The notes: a model not told the origin generated them from the sequence alone. DNA of 64,000 nt from Dongia_B sp964406155 (GCA_964406155.1 CAYOQR010000003.1:62001-126000); one strand, 5' to 3'; shown: positions 46,225-56,180, counted from the first letter of the stretch. A program made the numbers and translations.

Positions 46225-49200
46225 TCATTCTCCCGCAACGATTGCCGGTTTCTCCTGGCGGGTGGCGCCGGGGCGATGCCGGCTCATCCAATGATTGACA
46301 CGGTCGAGATAGAGATAAACGACCGGCGTGGTGAAGAGTGTCAGGACCTGGCTCACCAGCAACCCGCCCACCATGGTATAGCCCAGTGGCTGGCGTAGCT
46401 CCGACCCGGTGCCATGGCCGAGCATCAGCGGCAGGGCGCCGAGCAAAGCCGCCATGGTCGTCATCATGATCGGGCGGAACCGCAGCAGGCAGGCCTGACG
46501 GATTGCCTGTTCCGGCGAGAGCCCCTGCTCTCGTTCCGCCTGAATGGCGAAATCGACCATCATGATGCCGTTCTTCTTGACGATGCCGATCAGCAGGATG
46601 ATGCCGATGAGAGCGATCACCGAAAGATCGAAATGGAAGATGATCAGCATCAGCAGGGCGCCGACGCCGGCCGATGGCAGGGTCGAAAGAATTGTCAGCG
46701 GATGGATATAACTCTCATAGAGCACGCCAAGAATGATATAGACCGCGACGATCGCCGCCAGGATCAGATAAGGCTCGCTCTTCAATGAAGCCTGGAAAGC
46801 CTGGGCATTGCCCTGGAAGGTACCGAGGATCGCCGCCGGCATGCCGATCGAGGCTGTTGCCTGCTGGATGGCGGCCACGGCATCGCCGAGAGCAACGCCC
46901 TGTGCCAGATTGAAGGACAGGGTGATCGCCGGAAACTGGCCCTGATGGTTGATCGAGAGATAACTCACCTTCTGCGTATCGAACTTGGCGAAGGTCGAGA
47001 GCGGCACTTGCTGGCCGGTCAACGGCGATTTGATATAGATCTTGCTCAGCGTATCCGGATCGCCCTGGATCTTCGGATCGACTTCCAGGATGACGTGATA
47101 GGAACTGCGCTGGGTGAAATATTGCGTCACCTGGCGTTGACCGAAGGCATCGTCCAGCGTCTGGTCGATCACTTGCGGCTGGATACCGAAGCGTGCCGCC
47201 TGATCGCGGTCGATCACCAGTGACAGGGTACCACCGCCGGTCTGCTGGTCTGTGGCGACGTCACGCAATTCCGGCAGGGTCTTCAGCTTGGCGGCGACAC
47301 GCGGCGCCCAGGTATTGAGCTCATCGATATCCGCATCCTGCAACGTGTACTGGAACTGCGTCCGGGCTATTCGGCCGCCGACATTGAGATCCTGGGCCGC
47401 CTGCAGGAACAGGGCCGCCCCCTGGACCTTCGCCAGTTGCGGCCGCAACCTCGCAATGATCTGATCGGCGGAGCCTGTCCGCTCATCGCGCGGCTTCAGG
47501 CTGATCAGGGCCGTGGCGGTATTGAAGGTTCGGCTGCCCCCCAGATAGGCATACCAGGTGCCAACATCCGGGTCCTTGGCAACAACCTCCATCAACTGCC
47601 GCGTCAACTTCGACATCTGCGCGAAGGAGGTGTCCTGCGAGGCTTCGGCGAAACCGGTGATGATGCCGGTATCCTGCTGCGGGAAAAAGCCCTTGGGCAC
47701 CTCCACATAGAGATAGCCGCTCAAAGCCACCGTCAGGAAGAAGACGATCAAGGTGATGCCGCGATGACGCAGCACGATATCGAGGCCCCTGCCGTACAGC
47801 GCGGCCATGCCATCGAAGAATTTCTCGAAGACCATGTAAAGGTGGTTGTGCCGTCGATGCTTTTCGTCGCGCAGGAACAGCGAGCACATCATCGGCGACA
47901 AGGTCAGCGAGACGATAGCCGAAACCGCAATGGTCATGGTGACGGTTACGGCGAATTCGCGGAACAGCCGCCCGATGATCCCGCCCATCAACAGCAGCGG
48001 AATGAAAACCGCGATCAGGGAGATGCTGATGGAGATGATCGTAAAGCCGATCTCACCGGCTCCCTTGATCGCCGCTTCATATGGGCTGAGCCCGTCCTCG
48101 ATATGCCGATAGATGTTCTCCAGCATGACGATGGCATCGTCGACCACGAAGCCGACCGCGATGGTTAGCGCCATCAGCGAGAGATTGTCGAGGCTATATC
48201 CCACCACGAACATCAGGCCGGCCGTGCCGACCAGGGCCAGCGGCACGGTGATCCCCGGAATGACCGTCGCCCAGAAATTCCGGAGGAAGATAAAGATCAC
48301 CATCACCACCAGGGCAATGGTCAGGACCAGCGTGAAATTCACATCCCGGACGGAGGCGCGGATGGTCGTCGTCCGGTCGCTGATCTTCTCGACATGAACG
48401 GAAGGCGGCACCGACAGCCGGATATGCGGCATGGCCGCCTCGACCCGCGATGCCGCATCGATCACATTGGCGCCCGGCTCCTTGAAGATGATGAGGAGGA
48501 TGCCGCGCTGGCCGTTCTCATAGGCGGCCAGCTTGGTGTTTTCCGGCCCGTCGATCGCCTGGCCGATATCGCGGATGCGGACCGGCGCGCCCTTGCGATA
48601 GGCGACGATGACATCGTTCCAGGGATTGGCCGTGGTCAGTTGGTCGTTGTCGTAGATAGTGAAATTGCGCTGCTGGCCGTCGACCGAGCCCTTCGCCGCA
48701 TCGACCGTGGCGGAGGAAATGACCCCGGCGACATCCTCGAGCGACATGCCGAGCGCCGCCAGCTTCGCCGGATTGGCCTGAATCCGCACCGCTGGTTTCT
48801 GCTGACCGCCGATATAGACCTGGGCAATACCGGGCAGTTGCGAGATCTGCTGCGCCACGACGTTTTCCGCGTAATCATCAATGACCGTCAGCGGTAGGAC
48901 ATCGGAATGGATCGCATAGACCAGGATCGGCGCATCCGCCGGATTGACCTTGCGATAGGAGGGTGGGCTCGGCAGGGTCTTCGGCAATTGACCGGCCGCC
49001 GCGTCGATGGCTGCCTGAATGTCCTGGGCGGCCGCATCGATATTGCGGTTGAGATCGAACTGGACCGTGACCGAGGTACTCCCCAGCGAACTCGACGATG
49101 TCATCTGCGAGACACCGGGGATGTTGGCGAATTGCTGCTCCAGCGGCGTCGCCACGGTCGATGCCATGGTTTCGGGACTGGCGCCCGGCAGGGTCGCGGA

Positions 49201-49341
49201 AACCTGGATAGTCGGGAAGTCGACCTGTGGCAACGGCGCCACCGGCAGCAGCGGATAGGCCACCGCGCCGGCCAGCAGCACGCCCAGCATGATCAGCGAG
49301 GTCGCGATCGGCCGCTTGATGAAGGGGGTTGAGATATTCAT
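46225..49341 (-). CDS. RND multidrug efflux permease (MdtB/MdtC-like)
   Basis: 1038 residues, the usual RND length. Twelve membrane helices and two large periplasmic loops; the proton-relay Asp pair lies in GFVVDDAIVMLENI, followed by the IGRLFREFAVTVTM helix. The N-terminus MNISTPFIKRPIATSLIMLGV and FVVDDAIVMLENIYRHIEDG motifs resemble MdtB/MdtC more than AcrB. It overlaps the adaptor gene by 4 bases (ATGA). An outer-membrane TolC-type gene is not seen in this window. Substrates unknown, probably bile-salt-like or antibiotic compounds by analogy. Confidence 0.96.
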   Translation of the reverse strand: MNISTPFIKRPIATSLIMLGVLLAGAVAYPLLPVAPLPQVDFPTIQVSATLPGASPETMASTVATPLEQQFANIPGVSQMTSSSSLGSTSVTVQFDLNRNIDAAAQDIQAAIDAAAGQLPKTLPSPPSYRKVNPADAPILVYAIHSDVLPLTVIDDYAENVVAQQISQLPGIAQVYIGGQQKPAVRIQANPAKLAALGMSLEDVAGVISSATVDAAKGSVDGQQRNFTIYDNDQLTTANPWNDVIVAYRKGAPVRIRDIGQAIDGPENTKLAAYENGQRGILLIIFKEPGANVIDAASRVEAAMPHIRLSVPPSVHVEKISDRTTTIRASVRDVNFTLVLTIALVVMVIFIFLRNFWATVIPGITVPLALVGTAGLMFVVGYSLDNLSLMALTIAVGFVVDDAIVMLENIYRHIEDGLSPYEAAIKGAGEIGFTIISISISLIAVFIPLLLMGGIIGRLFREFAVTVTMTIAVSAIVSLTLSPMMCSLFLRDEKHRRHNHLYMVFEKFFDGMAALYGRGLDIVLRHRGITLIVFFLTVALSGYLYVEVPKGFFPQQDTGIITGFAEASQDTSFAQMSKLTRQLMEVVAKDPDVGTWYAYLGGSRTFNTATALISLKPRDERTGSADQIIARLRPQLAKVQGAALFLQAAQDLNVGGRIARTQFQYTLQDADIDELNTWAPRVAAKLKTLPELRDVATDQQTGGGTLSLVIDRDQAARFGIQPQVIDQTLDDAFGQRQVTQYFTQRSSYHVILEVDPKIQGDPDTLSKIYIKSPLTGQQVPLSTFAKFDTQKVSYLSINHQGQFPAITLSFNLAQGVALGDAVAAIQQATASIGMPAAILGTFQGNAQAFQASLKSEPYLILAAIVAVYIILGVLYESYIHPLTILSTLPSAGVGALLMLIIFHFDLSVIALIGIILLIGIVKKNGIMMVDFAIQAEREQGLSPEQAIRQACLLRFRPIMMTTMAALLGALPLMLGHGTGSELRQPLGYTMVGGLLVSQVLTLFTTPVVYLYLDRVNHWMSRHRPGATRQEKPAIVAGE

Positions 49342-50552
49342 GGCGCGGTCTGCCCGGTCGTCGCCTGCCCGGCCGTCGTCTGCCCGGTAGCGGTCCGCCC
49401 TGCCGCCTTCCCAGGCGTTCCGGGTGGATCGACGGCTACCGCTTTCGGTTTCACCGACGTGCCGGGCTGCAGACGGTATTGGCCTGCGGTCACCACCTGC
49501 TCGCCGACATCGAGGCCGTTATCGACGACGACGACCCGGCCGGTATCGATACCGATCGTGAGCGGCCGGGCTTCGACAGTCGCGTCTGGTTTCACGACAT
49601 AAGTGAAGACACCGTCCGGGCCATGCTGCACCGCCGCCGAGGGCATGGTCAGGGCATCGTGCCGGGTCTGCAACAGGACGCGGATATTGACGAACTCGCC
49701 CGGCCAGAGCTTGTTGTCCGTATTCGGAAATTCCGCCTTGAGGCGCGCCGTTCCCGTGGTCTGGTCGATCTCGTTGTCGATCAGCTTGATCTGGCCCTGG
49801 GCCAGTTCCGTCTTGCTGTCGCTGCCGAGCGCCGTCACCGGGACCGGCCCTGCCGCCAGCGCCTGGGCCACGGCTTGCAGATTTTCCTCCGGCAAGGTGA
49901 AGACCACGGTGATGGGATGGATCTGGGTGATGACGACGATGCCGGTCGTGTCCGAGGTATGCACATTATTGCCTTGATCAACCAGGCGGAAGCCGGTGCG
50001 TCCATCGATCGGCGCCGTGATGGTGGTGTAGTCGAGCTGCGTCTTGGCGTTCTCGATCGCCGCCTGATCGCCCTGGATCTGCGCCTGCAACTGGGCGACC
50101 TGGGCCCGCTGCGTGTCCAATTGCTGCTTGCTGGCGAAATCGTTCTTCGACAAAGCGACATAGCGTTCGAGGTCGCGCTGGGCATTCTGCAACTGCGCAG
50201 TATCCTGCGCCTTCTTGGCGATCGCCTGATCCAGGGCTGCCTGGTAGACGCGCGGATCGATCTGCGCCAGCAGATCGCCCGCCTTGACATCCTGCCCTTC
50301 GGTGAACGCCACCTTCTGCAACTGGCCGTCCACCCGTGCCGTGATGGTGACTGTGTTCAAGGCCGTCACCGTTCCAAGCCCCGACAGATAGACCGGAACA
50401 TCCTGCCGCGTGACGGAGGCGGTATCGACGGAAACGGTTGGTGCCTGTTTCGCCGGTAGATCGGCTTCGGCCGGCCGCTCCATCGACCAGCGCCAGGCAA
50501 TGGCGCCCAATGCACCAACCACAAGGAGAGGGATCAGCGTTTTGTAATTCAT
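49338..50552 (-). CDS. RND periplasmic adaptor (membrane-fusion protein, MdtA-like)
   Basis: 404 residues. An N-terminal membrane anchor (about 8-22) is followed by SVDTASVTRQDVPVYLSGLGTVTALNTVTI, an alpha-helical hairpin (about 95-170) and beta-barrel domains. The C-terminus is a low-complexity Thr/Gln/Gly/Ala repeat (about 380-404). First gene of a putative operon with the pump, response regulator and kinase. It bridges the inner-membrane pump and the outer-membrane channel. Confidence 0.95.
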   Translation of the reverse strand: MNYKTLIPLLVVGALGAIAWRWSMERPAEADLPAKQAPTVSVDTASVTRQDVPVYLSGLGTVTALNTVTITARVDGQLQKVAFTEGQDVKAGDLLAQIDPRVYQAALDQAIAKKAQDTAQLQNAQRDLERYVALSKNDFASKQQLDTQRAQVAQLQAQIQGDQAAIENAKTQLDYTTITAPIDGRTGFRLVDQGNNVHTSDTTGIVVITQIHPITVVFTLPEENLQAVAQALAAGPVPVTALGSDSKTELAQGQIKLIDNEIDQTTGTARLKAEFPNTDNKLWPGEFVNIRVLLQTRHDALTMPSAAVQHGPDGVFTYVVKPDATVEARPLTIGIDTGRVVVVDNGLDVGEQVVTAGQYRLQPGTSVKPKAVAVDPPGTPGKAAGRTATGQTTAGQATTGQTAP

Positions 50553-50917
50553 CTGCGGCAGACCTTCGGCGATATCTCCGACGACCGCCCAGTCGATTCC
50601 GTCTGGGAAATTCAGTTCAGGAGATTCCGCCCAGGGAGAATCCCGCTCACCGGCGCGGGCCGTCGATGAGCCGCAGCATAGAGCGCTGACGATTAACGCC
50701 AGCTCGGCGAAACATGAAGAATTTTTAATCTTGCCCGGCCATCATCCCCTGCCATCGCCGGGAAGTGCCGTCGCCTTGTCAGCCAAGGGACAGGAAGGCA
50801 CCGTCCCGGTACCCCGGCCAAGGCAGATATGAAACGGCCGCGCGATCGATTGATCGCGCGGCCGCTTGGCCACCATGCCTGCTCGAGAGGCTATACAGGC
50901 GGTGGTTGATCGAGGGT
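50553..50917. other. gap between efflux operon and porin
   Basis: 365 bases. It carries the adaptor operon promoter region, the porin terminator hairpin at 50835-50864, and no recognised gene. Part of the upstream segment (about 50690-50730) is AT-rich and may hold the operon's promoter. Confidence 0.4.
50835..50864 (-). terminator. strong hairpin downstream of the porin gene
   Basis: CGGCCGCGCGATC (50835-50847) and GATCGCGCGGCCG (50852-50864) form a perfect 13-bp stem with a 4-base loop. On the minus strand the tail is TTTCAT, short for a classical T-tract. It is 54 bases beyond the porin stop. Confidence 0.7.
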
Positions 50918-52108
50918 TTAGAAATTGAAGGAGGTACCGAGGCCCAGCGACACGGCATGGTAGCCGCCGGCGGCAGCATCGCCGTGCTGGCCGTTGGCCC
51001 AGGTATATTGAACCGTGCTGTCCAAGGCGATGCCGGGGCCCATATCATATTTGCCGGTCAGGGCAACCGTGTTCACCGAACGGCTGCGATTGGCCTTGGT
51101 CAGATTGTCGAACTGCGAATGGCTGTATTGCAGCCCAACGGTCCAGGCGTCGACATTATAGGCAATACCGCCGCCGGCCACCCAGCCGTCCTGATTGCCG
51201 ACCACGCCGTCTTCGTCTTCATTGGCGTTGTTGAGGCCGTTGTCGTAATACTGGAAGGCACCGCCGACCGACCATTGGCCGAAGGTCAAGTTGAGGCCGG
51301 TCTGGTAGAACCGACCCTTGTTGTCACGGGGATAATCGTGACCGCCCTGACTCAGGGCCAACGAGACCGCACCATCCCAGTCGATGCTCCAACCATCGAA
51401 GTCGCGGCTGTAATTCAATGCGACATCGACGATGTTGCGCTGCTCGCCATCGGTCACTTTCGGCATGCCGCTGTGGAAATCGCCGACACCGTCATCGGCG
51501 CTCTTCTTGTCGCCATTCGGCGTCCAGGAGAGGCCAAGCTGGAAGCCGGCGAAATTCGGCGTGATATAGACGATCTTCTGGGCGCGATCGCCATTGGCGC
51601 TGCGGAAGCTGCCGACACCGTTGCAGACGCCGGCCGACATGCCGGAAAAGGCGTTGTTGATGACCTGGTTCTGCGAGAAGGCGCCGAAATTCTCGGTGCC
51701 GCCGACCGGTGTCACGCAGAGCGCCTGCAAGGCGCCATCCTGCGCACCGATGCGTAAGTCACCGAAACCGCCCCGGAAATAGGCGAAAGCGTCATGGAAC
51801 TGGTTGCCGGAAACCTGTTCGGCATAGAGCGTCACGCGCGCACCAACGGTGACGCCGTTATCGAGCGTCGTCTCGCCACTGAATTTCAGCCGGGCATCCT
51901 GGAACACACCGTCGCTGTAGTGACCGTGACCCAGATCGGGATTCCGGTTGCTGTTGCTGACATGCTTGCTGTTGTCGTCGATATTGACCAGGACGGCGGT
52001 GTTCATATACCCGCCAATCGAGAGTTTGATACCGTCGGCGGCCAAGGCCGGGCTGGCCACGAAGCCGGCAGCAAGGAGCGCGCTGCTCCCCAGTAAAACC
52101 TTTTTCAT
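50918..52108 (-). CDS. outer-membrane porin (Porin_4 type)
   Basis: 396 residues from ATG 52108 (GGGGAA upstream). A signal peptide MKKVLLGSSALLAAGFVASPALA ends at Ala-Ala-Asp, followed by GIKLSIGGYMNTAVLVNIDDNS and alternating beta-strand sequence, ending in SLGLGTSFNF with the C-terminal Phe for outer-membrane insertion. This matches alphaproteobacterial 16-strand general porins. It is divergent from a LysR gene. Confidence 0.93.
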   Translation of the reverse strand: MKKVLLGSSALLAAGFVASPALAADGIKLSIGGYMNTAVLVNIDDNSKHVSNSNRNPDLGHGHYSDGVFQDARLKFSGETTLDNGVTVGARVTLYAEQVSGNQFHDAFAYFRGGFGDLRIGAQDGALQALCVTPVGGTENFGAFSQNQVINNAFSGMSAGVCNGVGSFRSANGDRAQKIVYITPNFAGFQLGLSWTPNGDKKSADDGVGDFHSGMPKVTDGEQRNIVDVALNYSRDFDGWSIDWDGAVSLALSQGGHDYPRDNKGRFYQTGLNLTFGQWSVGGAFQYYDNGLNNANEDEDGVVGNQDGWVAGGGIAYNVDAWTVGLQYSHSQFDNLTKANRSRSVNTVALTGKYDMGPGIALDSTVQYTWANGQHGDAAAGGYHAVSLGLGTSFNF

Positions 52109-52281
52109 AATGCGATTCCCCAAAAATCCCGCGAGACCGGCGCCGATCGGCACCGCAGCCCTGATGGCTGGATGACAAAGCCGTGACAGGCTTCAGGCAG
52201 ATTTCTTGCGTGTCGTTGACTATATGTCTATGATCTAGTTTGTCTAAATTGATACCTTTTAGATATAAGAGGTATTCCGTC

Positions 52282-53250
52282 ATGCCTGAACTGCGTCATC
52301 TCCGGTACTTCCTGGCAGTTGCGGAAGAGCTGAATTTCACCCGAGCGGCGGAACGGCTGCATATCGCCCAACCGCCCTTGAGCCGGCAGATCCGCGATCT
52401 GGAGATGGCGATCGGCACGCCATTGATCGACCGCGGCAGCCAACCCCTGCGTCTCACCGAGGCCGGCATATACTTGCGCGAGGAGGCTCGGAACCTGGTG
52501 GCCGGGTTCGAGCGGATCCTGGACGGCGCCAACCGGATCGGCCGGCGCAATGCGGGCTGGATCGGCATCGGCTTCCTGGAATCCGCGATGTACGGTTACC
52601 TGCCGCGCATCCTCCGCGCCTTCCGCGCGTGCCATCCCGAGATCGACGTTCAGCTATCGGCGATGACACCGGATCAGCAGATCGCGGCCTTGCGTGACCG
52701 CCGCATTCATATCGGCTTTCTGCGCCCGCGTCTTGAGACGGAGGAGTTCGCGCAGGAAGTCGTGCATTTCGACACCCTGGGCATCGCCCTGCAAAGCGAC
52801 CATCCCCTGGCAACAGCGGAGACCGTGCCCTTCGCTCTTCTGGCAGCCGAGCCTTTCGTTGCCTACGGCACGCAGGCGCAGCCGAACTTCATGGATTATC
52901 TGCACCGCATCAGCCGCAATGCCGGGATCAAGCTGCGGATCGCCATGGAGGTGGATCAGCCGGAAACGGCCCTTGGCGCCGTGGCGGCCGGATTCGGCGT
53001 CAGCCTGCTGCCTTTGTCGCTCGCCGGCCAGGGGCGCGACGGCGTGGTGATCCGGCCGATCGGCGACCGGCCGCCGCCGCATCCTCTGCTGGCTTTGTAT
53101 CGGCGCAACGAGTTGTCGCCCGCCTTCCACGATTTCCTCGAGACGGTCCGGCAAGCGGAGCCGAAACAGAACGATCCTGGGCAAGCTGATCCGGGGCAGA
53201 TCGATCCCAAGCACGCCGATCCGGACAAAGCGGCATCGGGGGCCCCTTGA
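52282..53250 (+). CDS. LysR-family transcriptional regulator with acidic repeat tail
   Basis: 322 residues from ATG 52282, with AAGAGGT upstream. The helix-turn-helix (LRHLRYFLAVAEELNFTRAAERL then PLSRQIRDLEMAIG) covers residues 3-62, followed by the effector-binding domain, resembling CbnR/BenM-type regulators. The last 25 residues consist of repeats of Asp-Pro units (DPGQADPGQIDPKHADPDKA), absent from typical members. It is divergent from the porin, with an AT-rich gap containing T-N11-A-like stretches, so it probably regulates porin uptake. The effector is unknown. Confidence 0.9.
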   Translation: MPELRHLRYFLAVAEELNFTRAAERLHIAQPPLSRQIRDLEMAIGTPLIDRGSQPLRLTEAGIYLREEARNLVAGFERILDGANRIGRRNAGWIGIGFLESAMYGYLPRILRAFRACHPEIDVQLSAMTPDQQIAALRDRRIHIGFLRPRLETEEFAQEVVHFDTLGIALQSDHPLATAETVPFALLAAEPFVAYGTQAQPNFMDYLHRISRNAGIKLRIAMEVDQPETALGAVAAGFGVSLLPLSLAGQGRDGVVIRPIGDRPPPHPLLALYRRNELSPAFHDFLETVRQAEPKQNDPGQADPGQIDPKHADPDKAASGAP

Positions 53251-53322
53251 ATTCGCTCATGCCACCCCCTTTTCTTTTGACGAAGCACGCTATCATGCCC
53301 GCAGCTTGCGAGGAGGACATCC

Positions 53323-54564
53323 ATGATACGATCGGAAAAGGTTGAATTCCCCGGCGCCCAAGGCGATCTGCTGGCGGGACGGTTGGAGAGTCCCATGGGC
53401 CGACCCCGCGCCGTCGGCCTCTTCGCCCATTGCTTCACCTGTTCCAAGGATGTCTTCGCGGCACAGCGCATCAGCACCGCTCTGGCGGAACAGGGTATCG
53501 CCGTCCTGCGCTTCGACTTCACCGGCCTCGGCAACAGCCAGGGCGATTTCGCCAATACCACCTTCTCCTCGAATGTCGAGGATCTGGTGGCGGCGGCCGA
53601 TTTCCTGCGCACCCGCTACCAGGCACCGAAACTGCTGATCGGCCATAGCCTGGGCGGGGCGGCCGTGCCGATGGCGGCGATCCGCATCCCCGAATGCATC
53701 GCAGTCGCGACGATCAACGCACCCTATGACCCGGCCCATGTGCAGCGCCTCTTCGCCGATGCCGTGCCGGAAATCGACGCCGCAGGTACCGCGACAGTGA
53801 CGCTGGCGGGACGCAGCTTCACCATTCGTCGGCAATTCCTGCAGGATTTACTGAGCCACAAACCCGGCGAGGCACTGAGGGATCTGAAGCGGGCATTGCT
53901 GATCTTTCATGGTACGACGGACCAGACCGTCGGCATCGAGAATGCACGGCTGATCTATGAGGCGGCCCGCCATCCGAAAAATTTCATCGCCTTGGACGGT
54001 GCCGATCACTTCCTCTCGAAGCGGGAGGATGCAGCCTATATCGCGAACATCCTCGCAACCTGGGCACAGCGTTACATCGGCGCGCATGAAAGCCGCGCTG
54101 CGCCCCCGGTCGCCGCGCCCGGGACGGTGGTCGTGACCGGTGCGGGCGACGGCAAATTCCCGCAGCTCATCTCCGCGCACGGTCATCTGCTGCGGGCCGA
54201 CGAACCGGTCGAGGTCGGCGGCACGGATACCGGTCCGGGCCCCTATGACCTTTTGCTCTCGAGCCTCGGCGCCTGCACCGCGATGACGGTGCGGATGTAT
54301 GCCGAGCGCAAAGCCTGGCCGCTGGAGAACGTGCAGGTCACCTTGCGCCACAGCAAGGTCCATGCCGAGGACTGCGCCGAATGCGACCAGGCCGACCGGA
54401 AGATCGACCTGGTCGAGCGCCGGATCCGGTTCGACGGGCCGCTGGACGAGACCCAGCGGCAGCGATTGCGGGAAATCGCCGACAAATGCCCGGTGCATCG
54501 TACCCTGACCTCCGAGATACGGATCGACACGGCGGTCGATCCGGCGGTCGATCCTGCGGTCTGA
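53323..54564 (+). CDS. alpha/beta hydrolase - OsmC fusion protein
   Basis: 413 residues. Residues 1-250 are an alpha/beta hydrolase with nucleophile Ser109 (GHSLGGAA), and likely Asp200 and His229 completing the triad. Residues 270-405 are an OsmC-like domain with the two redox cysteines, Cys318 (LGACTAMTV) and Cys389 (CPVHRTL), characteristic of organic hydroperoxide reductases. The fusion is known in several proteobacteria as YhfA-like bifunctional proteins; a role in lipid or organic hydroperoxide handling is inferred. The C-terminus ends with an Asp-Pro-Ala-Val repeat. Confidence 0.93.
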   Translation: MIRSEKVEFPGAQGDLLAGRLESPMGRPRAVGLFAHCFTCSKDVFAAQRISTALAEQGIAVLRFDFTGLGNSQGDFANTTFSSNVEDLVAAADFLRTRYQAPKLLIGHSLGGAAVPMAAIRIPECIAVATINAPYDPAHVQRLFADAVPEIDAAGTATVTLAGRSFTIRRQFLQDLLSHKPGEALRDLKRALLIFHGTTDQTVGIENARLIYEAARHPKNFIALDGADHFLSKREDAAYIANILATWAQRYIGAHESRAAPPVAAPGTVVVTGAGDGKFPQLISAHGHLLRADEPVEVGGTDTGPGPYDLLLSSLGACTAMTVRMYAERKAWPLENVQVTLRHSKVHAEDCAECDQADRKIDLVERRIRFDGPLDETQRQRLREIADKCPVHRTLTSEIRIDTAVDPAVDPAV

Positions 54565-54571
54565 GACGGCA

Positions 54572-55039
54572 ATGACATCGAAACATCTGCTGATCGTCGC
54601 GCATATTCCGTCGGACAATACCCGGCGCCTGCGCGATGCCGTGGTTGCCGGCGCGACGGCGCCGGAGATCGCCAATGTCGAGTTGCGTGTCCTGACACCC
54701 TTCGAAGCCCATCCGCCGGATGTCAAATGGGCCGATGCCATCATTCTCGGGACCACGGAGAATCTCGGCTATATGAGCGGGGCACTGAAGGACTTCTTCG
54801 ACCGCATCTATTATCCCTGCCTGGAGGAAACCCAGGGCAGGCCTTATGCGCTCTATATCCGTGCCGGCCATGACGGCACCGGCACGCGGCGCGGCGTCGA
54901 GACCATCACCACCGGCCTGCGCTGGCGTGCCGTCCAGCCGCCGGTCCTTTGCCGCGGTTCGTGGCAGGAAGCCTTCATCGGCCAATGCGAAGAGCTCGGC
55001 ATGCTGATGGCCGCCGGGCTGGAGGCCGGCGTCATCTGA
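54572..55039 (+). CDS. flavodoxin-like NAD(P)H/FMN family protein
   Basis: 155 residues. An opening HLLIVAHIPSDNTRRL phosphate-binding loop, GTTENLGYMSGALKDFFDRIYYP (typical of flavodoxin-like FMN reductases, about residues 60-83) and a Gly-rich DGTGTRRGVE are visible. It starts 7 bases after the OsmC fusion gene and is likely in the same transcript. It may supply electrons to the OsmC domain, which is an inference. Confidence 0.85.
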   Translation: MTSKHLLIVAHIPSDNTRRLRDAVVAGATAPEIANVELRVLTPFEAHPPDVKWADAIILGTTENLGYMSGALKDFFDRIYYPCLEETQGRPYALYIRAGHDGTGTRRGVETITTGLRWRAVQPPVLCRGSWQEAFIGQCEELGMLMAAGLEAGVI

Positions 55040-55105
55040 CGCCCTCACATCCCCAGCCTTCGCTTCACGCCCCTTCGCCTCACATCCCCTCGCCTCACAT
55101 CTCCG
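55040..55105 (+). repeat. short imperfect tandem repeat
   Basis: Near-copies of TCGCCTCACATCCCC / TTCGCTTCACGCCCC recur about every 16 bases in the gap after the flavodoxin-like gene (three to four units with mismatches). It looks like a simple sequence repeat, with no RNA or protein function recognised. Confidence 0.55.
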
Positions 55106-55183
55106 TGTCAGGCCCAATCATCCTAGTCGTTTCCGCTCGGCTTGGTAGAATGAGCCGATCTGACCGGGGAGATGAGGTGAGGC

Positions 55184-56155
55184 ATGCTCTGGCGCGGTGG
55201 GCGGCGTAGTGACAATGTCGAGGATCAACGTGGCCTCGGCGGGGGTGGCCCCGGCGGTGATGGATTGGGCAGCGGGGGTTTCGGCGGCGGAGGTTTCGGC
55301 GGCGGCCGACGGGTCGGGGTCGGTGGCGGCCTGGGGCTCATCGTCATTGTCGTCGTCGCCTTGCTCTTCGGCGTCGATCCTTCGACCCTGCTCTCAGAGA
55401 TCGCCGGCACGCCCGGCCCCGGCTATCAGAGCGACCAGGGCTATCAACAGAATACCGGCACAAATACGGGCCTGGGCACGGGTACCGGCAATGGCGCCGC
55501 GACGGGCAAGCCGGACGAGATGAAGGATTTCGTCTCGGTCGTGCTGGCCGATACGGAGGATACCTGGACGGATATCTTCCATCAGATCGGCCGCAGCTAT
55601 GTCCCGCCGCATCTCGTATTGTTCTCCGGCAGTGTGCGATCCGCCTGCGGCTATGCCCAGGCGGCGATGGGACCCTTCTATTGCCCGGGCGATTCTAAGG
55701 TCTATATCGATCTCTCTTTCTATGATGAGCTGCGGAACCGCTTTCACGCGCCAGGCGATTTCGCCGAGGCCTATGTCATCGCCCATGAAGTCGGCCACCA
55801 CATCCAGCATCTGCTCGGCATCACCGACAAGGCGGACCAGTTGCGCGCGCGGATGAGTGATACCGATGCCAATGCCCTTTCCGTCCGCATCGAATTGCAG
55901 GCGGATTGCTTGGCCGGCATCTGGGCCAATCATGCGGAGAAGGACCGGCGCAACATCACCATTGAGCCGGGCGATGTCGAGGAAGCCCTGACCGCCGCCG
56001 CCGCCATCGGCGACGACCGTCTGCAGCAACAGGCACAGGGTTATGTGGTACCGGACAGTTTCACCCACGGCAGCTCGGCCCAACGGGTGAAGTGGTTCAA
56101 GACCGGGCTTAATGCCGGAGACCTCAATGCCTGCGACACCAGCGGCAAGCTCTGA
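55184..56155 (+). CDS. YpfJ-type neutral zinc metallopeptidase
   Basis: 323 residues from ATG 55184 (TGAGGTGAGG upstream). It opens MLWRGGRRSDNVEDQRG, then a Gly-rich stretch, one membrane helix (about residues 48-63), and a periplasmic catalytic domain with the zinc motif HEVGHH and the following RIELQADCLAGIWAN that supplies the third ligand. The family (neutral_zn) is common; E. coli YpfJ is its model, with a periplasmic protease or envelope role. It is convergent with the MttB homologue. Confidence 0.9.
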   Translation: MLWRGGRRSDNVEDQRGLGGGGPGGDGLGSGGFGGGGFGGGRRVGVGGGLGLIVIVVVALLFGVDPSTLLSEIAGTPGPGYQSDQGYQQNTGTNTGLGTGTGNGAATGKPDEMKDFVSVVLADTEDTWTDIFHQIGRSYVPPHLVLFSGSVRSACGYAQAAMGPFYCPGDSKVYIDLSFYDELRNRFHAPGDFAEAYVIAHEVGHHIQHLLGITDKADQLRARMSDTDANALSVRIELQADCLAGIWANHAEKDRRNITIEPGDVEEALTAAAAIGDDRLQQQAQGYVVPDSFTHGSSAQRVKWFKTGLNAGDLNACDTSGKL

Positions 56156-56180
56156 CGGACAGGCCGCCGGAGACGCCGCC

